Source of the DNA: Nocardioides yefusunii
Lineage (GTDB): Bacteria > Actinomycetota > Actinomycetes > Propionibacteriales > Nocardioidaceae
NCBI RefSeq assembly: GCF_004014875.1
Contig: NZ_CP034929.1
Coordinates: 1,488,001-1,552,000 of the forward strand
Direction of reading: 5' to 3'
Length of the DNA stretch: 64,000 nucleotides
The notes beneath the pieces were generated by a model. It was given only the letters and a program-made list of their open reading frames with translations. It had not been told where the DNA came from and did not search any database. Positions within the stretch are counted from its first letter, which is position 1; each line of letters starts with the position of its first letter. Shown piece by piece: positions 9,688 through 17,302 of this stretch. The translations under genes were made by a program, and so were the position numbers.

Positions 9688-10438
9688 AGTGAAGGTGACG
9701 CGCTACGTCACCCCGTTGCGTGAGGGCGGAAGTCTGCCCGGGATCGTCGAAGCAGACGACTCCGGCACGTACGTCATCAAGTTCGTCGGCGCCGGACAGG
9801 GTGTCCGGGTGCTGGTGGCGGAGATGATCGCCAGTGGTCTGGCGATGCGTCTGGGACTGCGTACCCCGCGTCTGGTCGCGCTCCAGCTCGGTGCGGAGAT
9901 CGCGCGCTACGAGGCCGACGAGGAGGTTCAGGACCTGCTGCAGGCCAGCATCGGCCTCAACCTCGGCGTCGACTACCTCCCTGGTTCGTTCGGATTCGAC
10001 GGTGACGTCGACGCCGACCCCGACGAGTGCGGCACCATCCTGTGGCTCGACGCCTTCTGTGCCAACGTGGACCGTTCGTGGCGCAACCCCAACCTGCTGG
10101 TGTGGCGTGACGAGGTCTGGGTGATCGACCACGGCGCCTCGCTCTACTTCCACCACGCCTGGTCGCGCAGCATCACTGACCCGGCCCGGTTCGCCGTCCA
10201 GAAGTGGGACGTCACCGACCACGTCCTGGAGCGTCATGTCGACCGCGTCCCGGCCGCCGACGAGCGCGCCCGTGCGGTGCTCTCGCGCCAGGTCTTCACC
10301 GAGATCGTCGCCGAGATCCCTGACGTGTGGCTGACCTCGACGCCCGACGTCACCCCCGACGAACTCCGTGCCGCCTACGTCGACTTCCTCGACGCGCGTC
10401 TGGCCCAGCGGGTGTGGCTGCCGGGCGGTGCGGCATGA
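9677..10438 (+). CDS. HipA-like kinase family protein
   Basis: About 253 aa, VIPEVKVTRYVTPLREGGSL..., a conserved actinobacterial family related to the HipA Ser/Thr kinase fold. TYVIKF carries the likely ATP-binding lysine, DRSWRNPNLL resembles the catalytic D-x5-N loop, and VIDHGAS the metal-binding Asp motif, so an active kinase is plausible. It is not a classic hipBA toxin: no antitoxin-like HTH precedes it. Start uncertain: GTG 9677 fits family N-termini, ATG 9665 would add four residues; both overlap ppk2. The stop overlaps the DUF3037 ATG (ATGA), a fixed pairing in many genomes. Confidence 0.8.
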   Translation: MIPEVKVTRYVTPLREGGSLPGIVEADDSGTYVIKFVGAGQGVRVLVAEMIASGLAMRLGLRTPRLVALQLGAEIARYEADEEVQDLLQASIGLNLGVDYLPGSFGFDGDVDADPDECGTILWLDAFCANVDRSWRNPNLLVWRDEVWVIDHGASLYFHHAWSRSITDPARFAVQKWDVTDHVLERHVDRVPAADERARAVLSRQVFTEIVAEIPDVWLTSTPDVTPDELRAAYVDFLDARLAQRVWLPGGAA

Positions 10439-10848
10439 ACACCACGGCCCCGGTGGACACCACCGCACAGCAGAGCTTCACCTACCAGTACGTGGTGCTG
10501 CGCTGCGTCCCGCGCCCCGAGCGTGAGGAGTTCCTCAACGTCGGCGTCGTCGTCTACTGCCAGGAGGCCGACTTCCTGCAGGTGCGTTGGAACGTCGACC
10601 GCGCGCGCGTGCAGGCGTTCGCACCCACGCTCGACGTCGACCGGGTCTGCTCCTCGCTCGACTTCGTCGAGGGGGTCTGCGCCGGCGACTCGCGCGGCGG
10701 TGCCGCTGCGGGACGCCCGATCAGCCAGCGCTTCGGTTTCCTCAAGGCACCCAAGTCGACGGTGCTGCAGCCGGGACCGGTCCACGGTGGCGTGGCCGCT
10801 GACCCGGCCGCTGCCCTCGAAATGCTGACCGGCCGCCTGGTGGGGTGA
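10435..10848 (+). CDS. DUF3037 family protein
   Basis: 137 aa with the DUF3037 core: YQYVVLRCVPRPEREEFLNV, GVVVYCQ and a conserved RWNVDRAR stretch. No known activity. The ATG overlaps the stop of the HipA-like kinase by 4 nt, so expression is translationally coupled and the two probably act together, perhaps as kinase and substrate or regulator (inference). The tail of the gene runs into a terminator hairpin shared with the convergent sirohydrochlorin chelatase gene. Confidence 0.85.
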   Translation: MNTTAPVDTTAQQSFTYQYVVLRCVPRPEREEFLNVGVVVYCQEADFLQVRWNVDRARVQAFAPTLDVDRVCSSLDFVEGVCAGDSRGGAAAGRPISQRFGFLKAPKSTVLQPGPVHGGVAADPAAALEMLTGRLVG

Positions 10849-10870
10849 TTCCCCCACGCAGGCGGCCGGT
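10828..10870. terminator. Bidirectional terminator between convergent genes
   Basis: ACCGGCCGCCTG pairs with CAGGCGGCCGGT, and inside it GTGGGG pairs with CCCCAC around loop TGATTC, with a one-base bulge. The 5' arm is inside the last codons of the DUF3037 gene. No U-tract, as is common in high-GC actinobacteria. Confidence 0.75.
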
Positions 10871-10891
10871 GCCGGCGGTCTCAGTTCGCGG

Positions 10892-11635
10892 TCACACCGG
10901 AACGAGCTCGACGGCACCCACGGCGTAGCGGGCCAGGACGGTGCGGGCCACCTCGGGGTGGGCGCCCAGCGGTGCGGAGACCGCCACGGCGCCTGCCTCG
11001 TGGGCGAGTTCGGCAGCGCGGTCCGGCAGGAAGCCGGGCGCCAGGAACAGCGACGCGACCGCGATGTGGCGACGTCCCTGGTTACGGAACGCGCGCACGG
11101 CCTCACCGGTGGTCGGCGGTGCCGCGGAGGCGAAGGCAGCCTTCACCGGCAACTTGTGGCGGGCGCCCCAGAGGCGGGCCAGACGGGCCACGGACTGGTT
11201 GGCCAGGGGGTCCGAGGACCCTGCGGCAGCCAGGACGAGGGCGTCGAGCTCGCGGACACGTGCGTCCTTGAGCGCCTCGCGCATCCGGATGTCGAGGACG
11301 TCGAGGAAGGTGGTCTCGAGTCCGAGCACTCCGGTGGCGCGAATCTGGAGACCGGCGTGGCGGCTCATGGCCTCCGCGACGGCCTCGGGAACGTCGACCT
11401 TGGCGTGGTACGCCTCGGTCAGCAGCAGCGGGACGACGACGATCTCGTCGAAGCCCGCCTTCACCAGTCGGTCCACCGTCGAGGTGAACGACGGCTTGGA
11501 CAGGTCGAGGAATGCCTGCTCGATTCGGAGGTCCGGACGCATGCGTCGGACCTCGTCGACCAGTGCCTTGACGGTCGCCGCGGACCTGGGGTCGCGGGAA
11601 CCGTGGGCGAGTGCAACCAATGCAGGAGCAGCCAT
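10892..11635 (-). CDS. sirB: Sirohydrochlorin chelatase (CbiX/SirB family)
   Basis: 247 aa with two CbiX-like halves: LVALAHGSRDPRSA at the N-terminus and LVLAAAGSSDPLAN in the second half. The family inserts Fe2+ (siroheme) or Co2+ (cobalamin precursor) into sirohydrochlorin; the His of HGSR is the metal ligand. Being downstream of nirA/sir and cysH, iron insertion to make siroheme for the sulfite reductase is the likely role (inference from context). GGGAGG lies about 8 nt upstream of the ATG. A 129-nt gap separates it from cysH; it could be read through or have its own promoter. Confidence 0.88.
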   Translation of the reverse strand: MAAPALVALAHGSRDPRSAATVKALVDEVRRMRPDLRIEQAFLDLSKPSFTSTVDRLVKAGFDEIVVVPLLLTEAYHAKVDVPEAVAEAMSRHAGLQIRATGVLGLETTFLDVLDIRMREALKDARVRELDALVLAAAGSSDPLANQSVARLARLWGARHKLPVKAAFASAAPPTTGEAVRAFRNQGRRHIAVASLFLAPGFLPDRAAELAHEAGAVAVSAPLGAHPEVARTVLARYAVGAVELVPV

Positions 11636-11764
11636 GACGGGTGCCTCCCAATCTCTCCGGTGGTGTGCATCGACGACGTTGTCGATCCTGTGATGCTCTT
11701 CAGGTGTGGGTGACGGGCAGTGTTTCCACCGCCCGTTGCTGCACGGGGGGAGTGGGGGATTGCC

Positions 11765-12511
11765 TCAGGAGTGCAGTCCGCACTCGGTCTTGTTGGTGCC
11801 GGCCCAGCGACCGCTGCGCGGGTCGTCACCAGGGGCAACGCGCCGTGTGCACGGCCAGCAGCCGATCGACGGGTAGTTGTCGTAGACGAGTGGGTTGACC
11901 AGGACGCCGTTCTCGGCCATGTAGGACTCCACCTGCTCGTCACTCCAGCGAGCGATGGGGGAGACCTTCACCTTGCCCTTCTTGGCGTCCCAGCCGATCA
12001 CCGGCGCGACGACCCGGTTGCGGGTCTCTGCGCGTCGGAGTCCGGATGCCCAAGCGTCGTACCCGTCCAGCGAGGTGGCCAACGGGTCGACCTTGCGCAA
12101 CTTGCAGCACAGGTCAGGATCGGTCTTGTAGAGATCCTTGCCGTACGCGGCGTCCTGCTGCTCCACGGTGAGCGGAGGCAGGATCGTGACGACGTTGACG
12201 TCCATGGTTGCGGCGACGGCGTCACGGGTTCCGATGGTCTCGACGAAGTGGTAACCGGTGTCGAGGAAGACGATGTCCACGCCAGGGACGACCTTCGCGG
12301 CCAGGTGGGCCAGCAGGGCGTCGCCCATGGACGAGGTGATGGCGAACCGCTCGCCGAAGGTGGCGGCGGCCCACTCGATGATGGTCTCGGCGGGAGCGAG
12401 CTCGAGCTCGGCGCCCATGTGCGAGACCAGTTCGCGCAGTTCTTCGGGGGAACGCCCCTCGGTGTGGGTGCCCTTGAACGCCCGAGCGGCGTTGGTCGTC
12501 TCGGTGCTCAC
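11765..12511 (-). CDS. cysH: Assimilatory APS/PAPS reductase
   Basis: 248 aa. Reduces adenylyl sulfate (or PAPS) to sulfite in cysteine biosynthesis. The nucleotide-binding segment SSMGDALLAHL and the C-terminal catalytic ECGLHS are present. The paired cysteines CCKLRKVDPL and CWPC are the ligands of a [4Fe-4S] cluster, which marks the APS-specific type (EC 1.8.4.10) rather than the cluster-free PAPS enzyme. Start is GTG at 12511 (STETTNAARAF...), preceded by GGGGGAAACAG; the GTG overlaps the stop of the 58-aa gene upstream (GTGA). Confidence 0.93.
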   Translation of the reverse strand: MSTETTNAARAFKGTHTEGRSPEELRELVSHMGAELELAPAETIIEWAAATFGERFAITSSMGDALLAHLAAKVVPGVDIVFLDTGYHFVETIGTRDAVAATMDVNVVTILPPLTVEQQDAAYGKDLYKTDPDLCCKLRKVDPLATSLDGYDAWASGLRRAETRNRVVAPVIGWDAKKGKVKVSPIARWSDEQVESYMAENGVLVNPLVYDNYPSIGCWPCTRRVAPGDDPRSGRWAGTNKTECGLHS

Positions 12512-12684
12512 CTGTTTCCCCCAGGTCTGGCGATCATGCCGTGGTACTTGACGTCGAACTTGCGCAGGCAGGAGCGGCACTCCCAGGACGCGCCCGGCGC
12601 CTCGGCGTCCTCCGCCGGGAGGTGGGGCCAGAGGTTGTCGTCACCGCAGTAGGGGCAGTGGTTCGGCTGGGCGCGTCCCGACAT
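12508..12684 (-). CDS. Small zinc-ribbon protein (58 aa) between sulfite reductase and cysH
   Basis: Short ORF beginning MSGRAQPNHCPYCGDDN, 1 nt after the nirA stop and overlapping the cysH GTG by 4 nt, so it is translated as part of the operon. Cysteines occur as CPYCG near residue 10 and CRSC near residue 40, a four-Cys rubredoxin-like zinc ribbon (or possibly an iron site); the end is basic (RKFDVKYHGMIARPGGNR). No enzymatic motif. Similar tiny Cys proteins are found at this place in other actinobacterial sulfur operons as far as I recall, but no function is known; an electron-transfer or redox-sensing partner of sulfite or APS reductase is a guess. Confidence 0.85.
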   Translation of the reverse strand: MSGRAQPNHCPYCGDDNLWPHLPAEDAEAPGASWECRSCLRKFDVKYHGMIARPGGNR

Positions 12685-12685
12685 G

Positions 12686-14386
12686 TCAGACCGCCTCGAG
12701 CGCGAGGTCGCCGCGCAGGTTGGCGTCGTCGGTGCGGGCGGCCCAGGTGGCGAAGCTCTCGCCCTCGGTGCGGTCGGTCAGGTAGTTGCGGACCACGGTG
12801 GTGACGTAGTCGTCGAGACCGAGGCTGGTCACCTTGTGGGCGCGCAGCTTGCGGCCGAAGTTGGCCTGCAGGCCCAGGGCGCCACCGAGGTGCACCTGGA
12901 AGCCCTCGACCTGGTTGCCGTCCTCGTCCATGACCAGCTGACCCTTGAGGCCGATGTCGGCGATCTGGGTGCGGGCGCAGGCGTTGGGGCAACCGTTCAT
13001 GTTGACCGAGATCGGCACGTCGAGCTCGGGGATGCGTCGCTCGAGCTCGTCGATGAGCGCGGCGGCGCGAGCCTTGGTCTCGACGATCGCGAGCTTGCAG
13101 AACTCGATGCCGGTGCAGGCCATCGTGTTGCGGCGCCAGTTGGAGGGACGCGCGTCGAGGCCGATCTCCTTGAGGTCGGCGACGACGGCCTCGGTCTTGT
13201 CGGCGTCGACACCGATCACGACGAGCTTCTGCCAGGCGGTCAGGCGGACGCCGGCGGCGCCGTGCTTCTCGACGATGTCGCCGAGGCCGTTGAGGATCTC
13301 GCCGTTGATGCGGCCCACGACGGGGGCGGCACCGATGTAGAACTTGCCGTCCTTCTGCTCGTGCACACCGATGTGGTCACCCTGACGGGTGGGGACGCCG
13401 GGGGAGTCGAGGCGGATCAGCTCACGCTTGAGGTACTCGCCCTCGAGGACCTCCATGAACTTGTCCTTGCCCCAGTCGGCGACGAGGAACTTGAGGCGGG
13501 CCTTGGAGCGAAGTCGGCGGTATCCGTAGTCACGGAAGATGCCGCAGACCGCCTCCCACACGTCTGCGACCTCGTCGAGCGGGACCCAGACGCCGAGCTT
13601 GACGGCCAGCATCGGGTTGGTCGAGAGACCACCGCCGACCCAGACGTCGAAGCCGGGCCCGTGCTCGGGGTGGACGTTGCCGACGAAGGAGATGTCGTTG
13701 ACCTCGGGCGCGGCGTCGTGGCTCGGGTGACCCGAGACGGACGTCTTGAACTTGCGCGGGAGGTTGGAGAACTCGGGGTTGCCCAGGATGCGGCGCTTGA
13801 TCTCGTCCATCGCGGGGGTGCCGTCGATGATCTCGTCCTTGGCGATGCCGGCGACCGGCGAGCCGAGGAAGGGACGCGGGGAGTCGCCGCAGGCCTCGAG
13901 GGTGGTCAGGCCGGCGCTGCCGAGGCGGTCCCAGATCTCGGGGACGTCCTCGATGCGGATCCAGTGGTACTGGATGTTGTTGCGGTCGGTGATGTCGGCG
14001 GTGTTCTGGCCGAACTCGACCGAGATGCCACCGAGGGTGCGCAGCGCGTGGGCGTCGAGGATCGCGCCGTCGGTGCGGACACGCATCATGAAGAAGCGAG
14101 CGTCGAGCTCCTCCTCCTCCACGGTCGCGGTCTTGCCGCCGTCGAAGCCGGGCGCGCGCTGGGTGTAGAGACCCATCCAGCGGAAGCGGCCGCGCAGGTC
14201 GGCGGGGTCGATCGAGTCGAAGCCCTTCTTGGAGTAGATGCCGAGGATGCGACCTTCCACGTTGAGTGGGTTGTCGTCCTTCTTGCTCTGCTCGTTCTTG
14301 TTGAGGGGCTCGGAGTAACCCAGGGCCCACTGGCCCTCGCCGCGCTTGCGACGGGGACGGGACGGGGCGGTGGGAGTGGCAGTCAT
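12686..14386 (-). CDS. nirA: Ferredoxin-dependent sulfite (nitrite) reductase
   Basis: 566 aa. Siroheme/[4Fe-4S] ligands are seen as ACTGIEFC and NGCPNAC. The sequence follows mycobacterial NirA (SirA), a ferredoxin sulfite reductase: Tyr in MGLYTQR and Cys in LEACGDSPRPF sit where NirA has its covalent Tyr-Cys bond beside the siroheme. With cysH and sirB in the operon the substrate is most likely sulfite, giving sulfide for cysteine. AAGGAA is 7 nt upstream of the ATG. Upstream are a small hairpin and a leader-peptide ORF, indicating translational or attenuation control by cysteine supply. Confidence 0.93.
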   Translation of the reverse strand: MTATPTAPSRPRRKRGEGQWALGYSEPLNKNEQSKKDDNPLNVEGRILGIYSKKGFDSIDPADLRGRFRWMGLYTQRAPGFDGGKTATVEEEELDARFFMMRVRTDGAILDAHALRTLGGISVEFGQNTADITDRNNIQYHWIRIEDVPEIWDRLGSAGLTTLEACGDSPRPFLGSPVAGIAKDEIIDGTPAMDEIKRRILGNPEFSNLPRKFKTSVSGHPSHDAAPEVNDISFVGNVHPEHGPGFDVWVGGGLSTNPMLAVKLGVWVPLDEVADVWEAVCGIFRDYGYRRLRSKARLKFLVADWGKDKFMEVLEGEYLKRELIRLDSPGVPTRQGDHIGVHEQKDGKFYIGAAPVVGRINGEILNGLGDIVEKHGAAGVRLTAWQKLVVIGVDADKTEAVVADLKEIGLDARPSNWRRNTMACTGIEFCKLAIVETKARAAALIDELERRIPELDVPISVNMNGCPNACARTQIADIGLKGQLVMDEDGNQVEGFQVHLGGALGLQANFGRKLRAHKVTSLGLDDYVTTVVRNYLTDRTEGESFATWAARTDDANLRGDLALEAV

Positions 14387-14407
14387 CAGTGTTCCTTGCA
14401 GCGCTGC

Positions 14408-14429
14408 GGTCCTCTCTCGGGTGAGGACC
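14408..14429 (-). promoter_or_regulatory. Hairpin between leader peptide and nirA
   Basis: GGTCCTC and GAGGACC form a 7-bp perfect stem around an 8-nt loop, 21 nt downstream of the leader-peptide stop and 21 nt upstream of the nirA start. It is well placed to act as an attenuator or to alternate with a structure formed when the ribosome stalls in the leader. Not followed by a U-tract. Confidence 0.5.
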
Positions 14430-14449
14430 GACGGATCTGGATGTCAGGG

Positions 14450-14554
14450 TCAGTGCAGCCAACAGATCGCGCTGCCGGTACGCATCAGGTCCACGTGGAG
14501 TCGCTCCACGAGGTACTGATGGGTGGCCGGGCTGATCATGCTGGCGAGTCTCAT
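14450..14554 (-). CDS. Cysteine-type leader peptide upstream of nirA (34 aa)
   Basis: A 34-codon ORF starting MRLASMIS and ending ICWLH, 63 nt before nirA. Its core HVDLMRTGSAIC matches the actinobacterial leader-peptide family seen in front of sulfur and cysteine genes (HVDLxRxxSAxC, from memory), with one Cys four residues from the end. Such short ORFs sense charged tRNA-Cys by ribosome stalling and couple to the downstream gene; the Cys-Trp pair next to the stop would be the stall point. The ATG begins within about 10 nt of a possible -10 (AAGACT), so the transcript may be nearly leaderless. Confidence 0.75.
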   Translation of the reverse strand: MRLASMISPATHQYLVERLHVDLMRTGSAICWLH

Positions 14555-14713
14555 GGTGCGGACAGTCTTGTCACAACCGTTATGTTCGCTATGTGGACTC
14601 GCGTCTCAGTCTATGGGACGCCGGTGCTGGTTCTGAGGCTGGGGCGCACCTTCGGTGAGTTGCAGGTCACACGGGGCTGCGGGCCCGTGTTCTTGCTCGG
14701 TCACGAACCGATC

Positions 14714-14719
14714 TAGGCT
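14714..14719 (+). promoter_or_regulatory. -10 element of glyA, leaderless
   Basis: TAGGCT ends 7 nt before the glyA ATG and there is no Shine-Dalgarno sequence, so transcription should begin at or next to the A of ATG. TTGCTC 15 nt upstream may be the -35. Confidence 0.65.
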
Positions 14720-14726
14720 GTTGCCC

Positions 14727-16172
14727 ATGACCGACGCACTTGCGAAGACCACCAGCGCCGCATATGACGCAGCTCTCGAGGTGATTGCCTCCGTCGAGCC
14801 CCGTATTGCCCAGGCCACGCGCCAGGAGCTCGCCGACCAGCGTGGATCGCTGAAGCTCATCGCTTCGGAGAACTACGCCTCCCCGGCCGTGCTCATGACC
14901 ATGGGTACCTGGTTCAGTGACAAGTACGCCGAGGGCACCGTCGGCCACCGCTTCTACGCCGGTTGCCAGAACGTCGACTCCGTGGAGTCGATCGCCGCTG
15001 AGCACGCCCGCGAGCTGTTCGGTGCCGAGTACGCCTACGTCCAGCCGCACTCCGGCATCGACGCCAACCTCACCGCCTACTGGGCGATCCTCGCGCACCG
15101 CGTCGAGGGCCCGTGGCTGGAGAAGATGAGCGTCAAGAACATGAACGACCTGTCCGAGGAGGAGTGGGAGGAGCTCCGCAACGAGCTCGGCAACCAGCGC
15201 CTCCTGGGCATGTCGCTCGACGCCGGTGGCCACCTCACCCACGGGTTCCGCCCGAACATCTCCGGCAAGATGTTCCACCAGAACCAGTACTCGACCGACC
15301 CCGAGACCGGTCTGATCGACTACGACGCCCTGATGGAGCAGGCCAAGGAGTTCAAGCCGCTCATCCTGGTCGCCGGTTACTCCGCTTACCCGCGCCGCAT
15401 CAACTTCCGCAAGATGCGCGAGATCGCGGACGCCGTCGGCGCGACCCTCATGGTCGACATGGCTCACTTCGCAGGCCTCGTGGCCGGCAAGGTGTTCACC
15501 GGCGAGGAGAACCCGGTTCCCTACGCCGACATCGTCACCTCCACCTCGCACAAGTCCTTGCGTGGTCCGCGCGGTGGCTTCATCCTCGCGACCAAGGAGT
15601 ACGCCCCCAGCGTCGACCGCGGTTGCCCGATGGTCCTCGGTGGCCCGCTCAGCCACGTCATGGCTGCCAAGGCCGTCGCGTTCGCCGAGGCCCGTACCGA
15701 GGAGTTCCAGGCCTACGCCCAGCAGGTGGCCGACAACGCCAAGTCGCTGGCCGAGGGCTTCCTCTCGCGTGGCGCCAAGCTCGTCACCGGTGGCACCGAC
15801 AACCACATCGTGCTCGTCGACGTCTCCTCCTTCGGTCTCACCGGCCGTCAGGCGGAGTCGGCCCTGCTCGACGCCGGTGTCGTCACCAACCGCAACTCGG
15901 TCCCGCAGGACGCCAACGGCGCCTGGTACACCTCGGGCATCCGCCTGGGTACTCCGGCCCTGACGACTCGCGGCTTCGGCCACGAGGAGTTCGACAAGGT
16001 CGCCGAGCTCATCGTCGACGTTCTCAGCAACACCACGCCGGGCACCACCAAGGCCGGCGACCCGTCGAAGGCGTCCTACGTCCTCGCCGAGGGCGTGGCC
16101 GACCGTGTCCGTGCGGCCAGCGCCGAGCTGCTCGACGCCAACCCGCTCTACCCGGGTCTCGAGCTCTCCTGA
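14727..16172 (+). CDS. glyA: Serine hydroxymethyltransferase
   Basis: 481 aa; interconverts serine and glycine with tetrahydrofolate, PLP-dependent. [14 protein letters not shown] holds the PLP-binding lysine; [10 protein letters not shown] and [12 protein letters not shown] are also typical. It is about 50 residues longer than E. coli GlyA; most of the excess is an acidic insert around residues 130-165 ([18 protein letters not shown]) just before the conserved GGHLTHG. ATG at 14727 is chosen because it follows a -10 element by 7 nt and begins the conserved N-terminal helix. Followed by a strong terminator. Confidence 0.96.
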   Translation: MTDALAKTTSAAYDAALEVIASVEPRIAQATRQELADQRGSLKLIASENYASPAVLMTMGTWFSDKYAEGTVGHRFYAGCQNVDSVESIAAEHARELFGAEYAYVQPHSGIDANLTAYWAILAHRVEGPWLEKMSVKNMNDLSEEEWEELRNELGNQRLLGMSLDAGGHLTHGFRPNISGKMFHQNQYSTDPETGLIDYDALMEQAKEFKPLILVAGYSAYPRRINFRKMREIADAVGATLMVDMAHFAGLVAGKVFTGEENPVPYADIVTSTSHKSLRGPRGGFILATKEYAPSVDRGCPMVLGGPLSHVMAAKAVAFAEARTEEFQAYAQQVADNAKSLAEGFLSRGAKLVTGGTDNHIVLVDVSSFGLTGRQAESALLDAGVVTNRNSVPQDANGAWYTSGIRLGTPALTTRGFGHEEFDKVAELIVDVLSNTTPGTTKAGDPSKASYVLAEGVADRVRAASAELLDANPLYPGLELS

Positions 16173-16215
16173 GCCCTGCCGCGGTCACGCGAGTGAGCCG
16201 CGACTGAGGCCTTGC

Positions 16216-16245
16216 GGAGGTCCCGTGCTTCGGCACGGGGCCTCC
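16216..16245 (+). terminator. Terminator after glyA
   Basis: GGAGG-t-CCCGTGC, loop TTCG, GCACGGG-g-CCTCC: a 12-bp stem with one T.G mismatch, followed by GTTGCATTT. It is 43 nt beyond the glyA stop. Confidence 0.8.
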
Positions 16246-16289
16246 GTTGCATTTCGGTGGGCCTGCGCCAGCACTCGACTCGGCCCGAT

Positions 16290-16295
16290 TAGGGT
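16290..16295 (+). promoter_or_regulatory. -10 element of the YihY-family gene, leaderless
   Basis: TAGGGT ends 7 nt before ATG 16303; no ribosome-binding site is present, consistent with a leaderless mRNA. Confidence 0.65.
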
Positions 16296-16302
16296 GAGCG
16301 CC

Positions 16303-17289
16303 ATGTCCAGTACCGAACCGAGGACGCAGGATCCCGCGTCGAGTACCGGAGAAACAGCCACGCGGGCTGCGCGGCTGCGGGACTGGGCCTCGGTGTTGCT
16401 CTTCCGGCTCTGGCGCGTCGTCGTCGAGACCGTGGGCGCCTGCTTGCGACACCGGGTCACGGGCCTCGCCGCAGAGGCGGCCTTCTTCGCCGTCCTCTCG
16501 GTGCCGCCGCTGATCTTCGCCCTCACCGGCGCGATCGGCTACATCTCCGAGCGGTATCCGCCGGCGCAGATCGCCGACCTGGAGAACGCCATCGTCTCGC
16601 TCTCCTCGAAGGTCCTCACCGAGGACGCGGTGTCCCGTGTCATCGAGCCGACCATCGAGGAGGTGCTGCGTGGGGGCCGCTTCGACGTCATGTCGTTGGG
16701 TTTCTTCCTGGCGCTCTGGTCCGGCTCCCGGGCCCTGAACGTCTTCGTCGACACGATCACGATCATGCACGGCCTCGGTGGCCAGCGCGGGATCGTGCGG
16801 ACCCGGGCGTTGTCCTTCTCGCTCTACATCCTGGCGATGGTGCTGGGCTCGCTCGCTCTGCCGTTGGTGGTCGCGGGGCCGTCGTTGATCAACGCCTGGT
16901 TGCCTGAGCAGGTGAGCGTCCTGGGTCGGTTCTACTGGCCGGTCGTGGTGCTGCTCTGCGTGGTGTTCCTCGCGACGCTCTACCACGTGGCCGTGCCGGT
17001 GAAGACGAACTGGAGCTTCAACCTCCCGGGAGCGATCTTCTCGCTGGCGAGTTGGATCGCGGGTTCCTACCTGTTGCGCGGGTTCCTCACCGCCACGGCG
17101 TCGGAGTCGAGTTCGGTCTTCGGTCCGTTGGCCGCGCCGATCGCGGTGCTGCTGTGGCTCTACCTGCTCTCGATCGCGATGCTGATCGGAGCCGCCGTCA
17201 ACGCTTCCTTCGACCGGGTGTTCCCCCAGACGGAGACGGTGCTGGCGCGTCGCGGTGCGGCTGTACGTCGCAAGGACGCCGCGGCGTGA
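16303..17289 (+). CDS. YihY/UPF0761 family inner-membrane protein
   Basis: 328 aa with about six transmembrane helices. Residues 45-75 (HRVTGLAAEAAFFAVLSVPP) hold the conserved first helix of the YihY/BrkB-like family, and SGSRALNVFVDTI plus VFGPLAAPIAVLLWLYL are the other family signatures. Once called ribonuclease BN by mistake, these are membrane proteins of unknown transport or envelope function. The N-terminal 40 and C-terminal 20 residues are polar. The next gene, a potassium channel, starts 13 nt after the stop, so the two plus cobU are likely one transcript. Confidence 0.85.
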   Translation: MSSTEPRTQDPASSTGETATRAARLRDWASVLLFRLWRVVVETVGACLRHRVTGLAAEAAFFAVLSVPPLIFALTGAIGYISERYPPAQIADLENAIVSLSSKVLTEDAVSRVIEPTIEEVLRGGRFDVMSLGFFLALWSGSRALNVFVDTITIMHGLGGQRGIVRTRALSFSLYILAMVLGSLALPLVVAGPSLINAWLPEQVSVLGRFYWPVVVLLCVVFLATLYHVAVPVKTNWSFNLPGAIFSLASWIAGSYLLRGFLTATASESSSVFGPLAAPIAVLLWLYLLSIAMLIGAAVNASFDRVFPQTETVLARRGAAVRRKDAAA

Positions 17290-17302
17290 CAGACTCACCG
17301 AC

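Noticed and set aside
12683..14716. 677-codon open frame on the plus strand across nirA
   Set aside because: Exactly antisense to the conserved sulfite reductase; Val/Gly/Asp-rich low-complexity translation without motifs.
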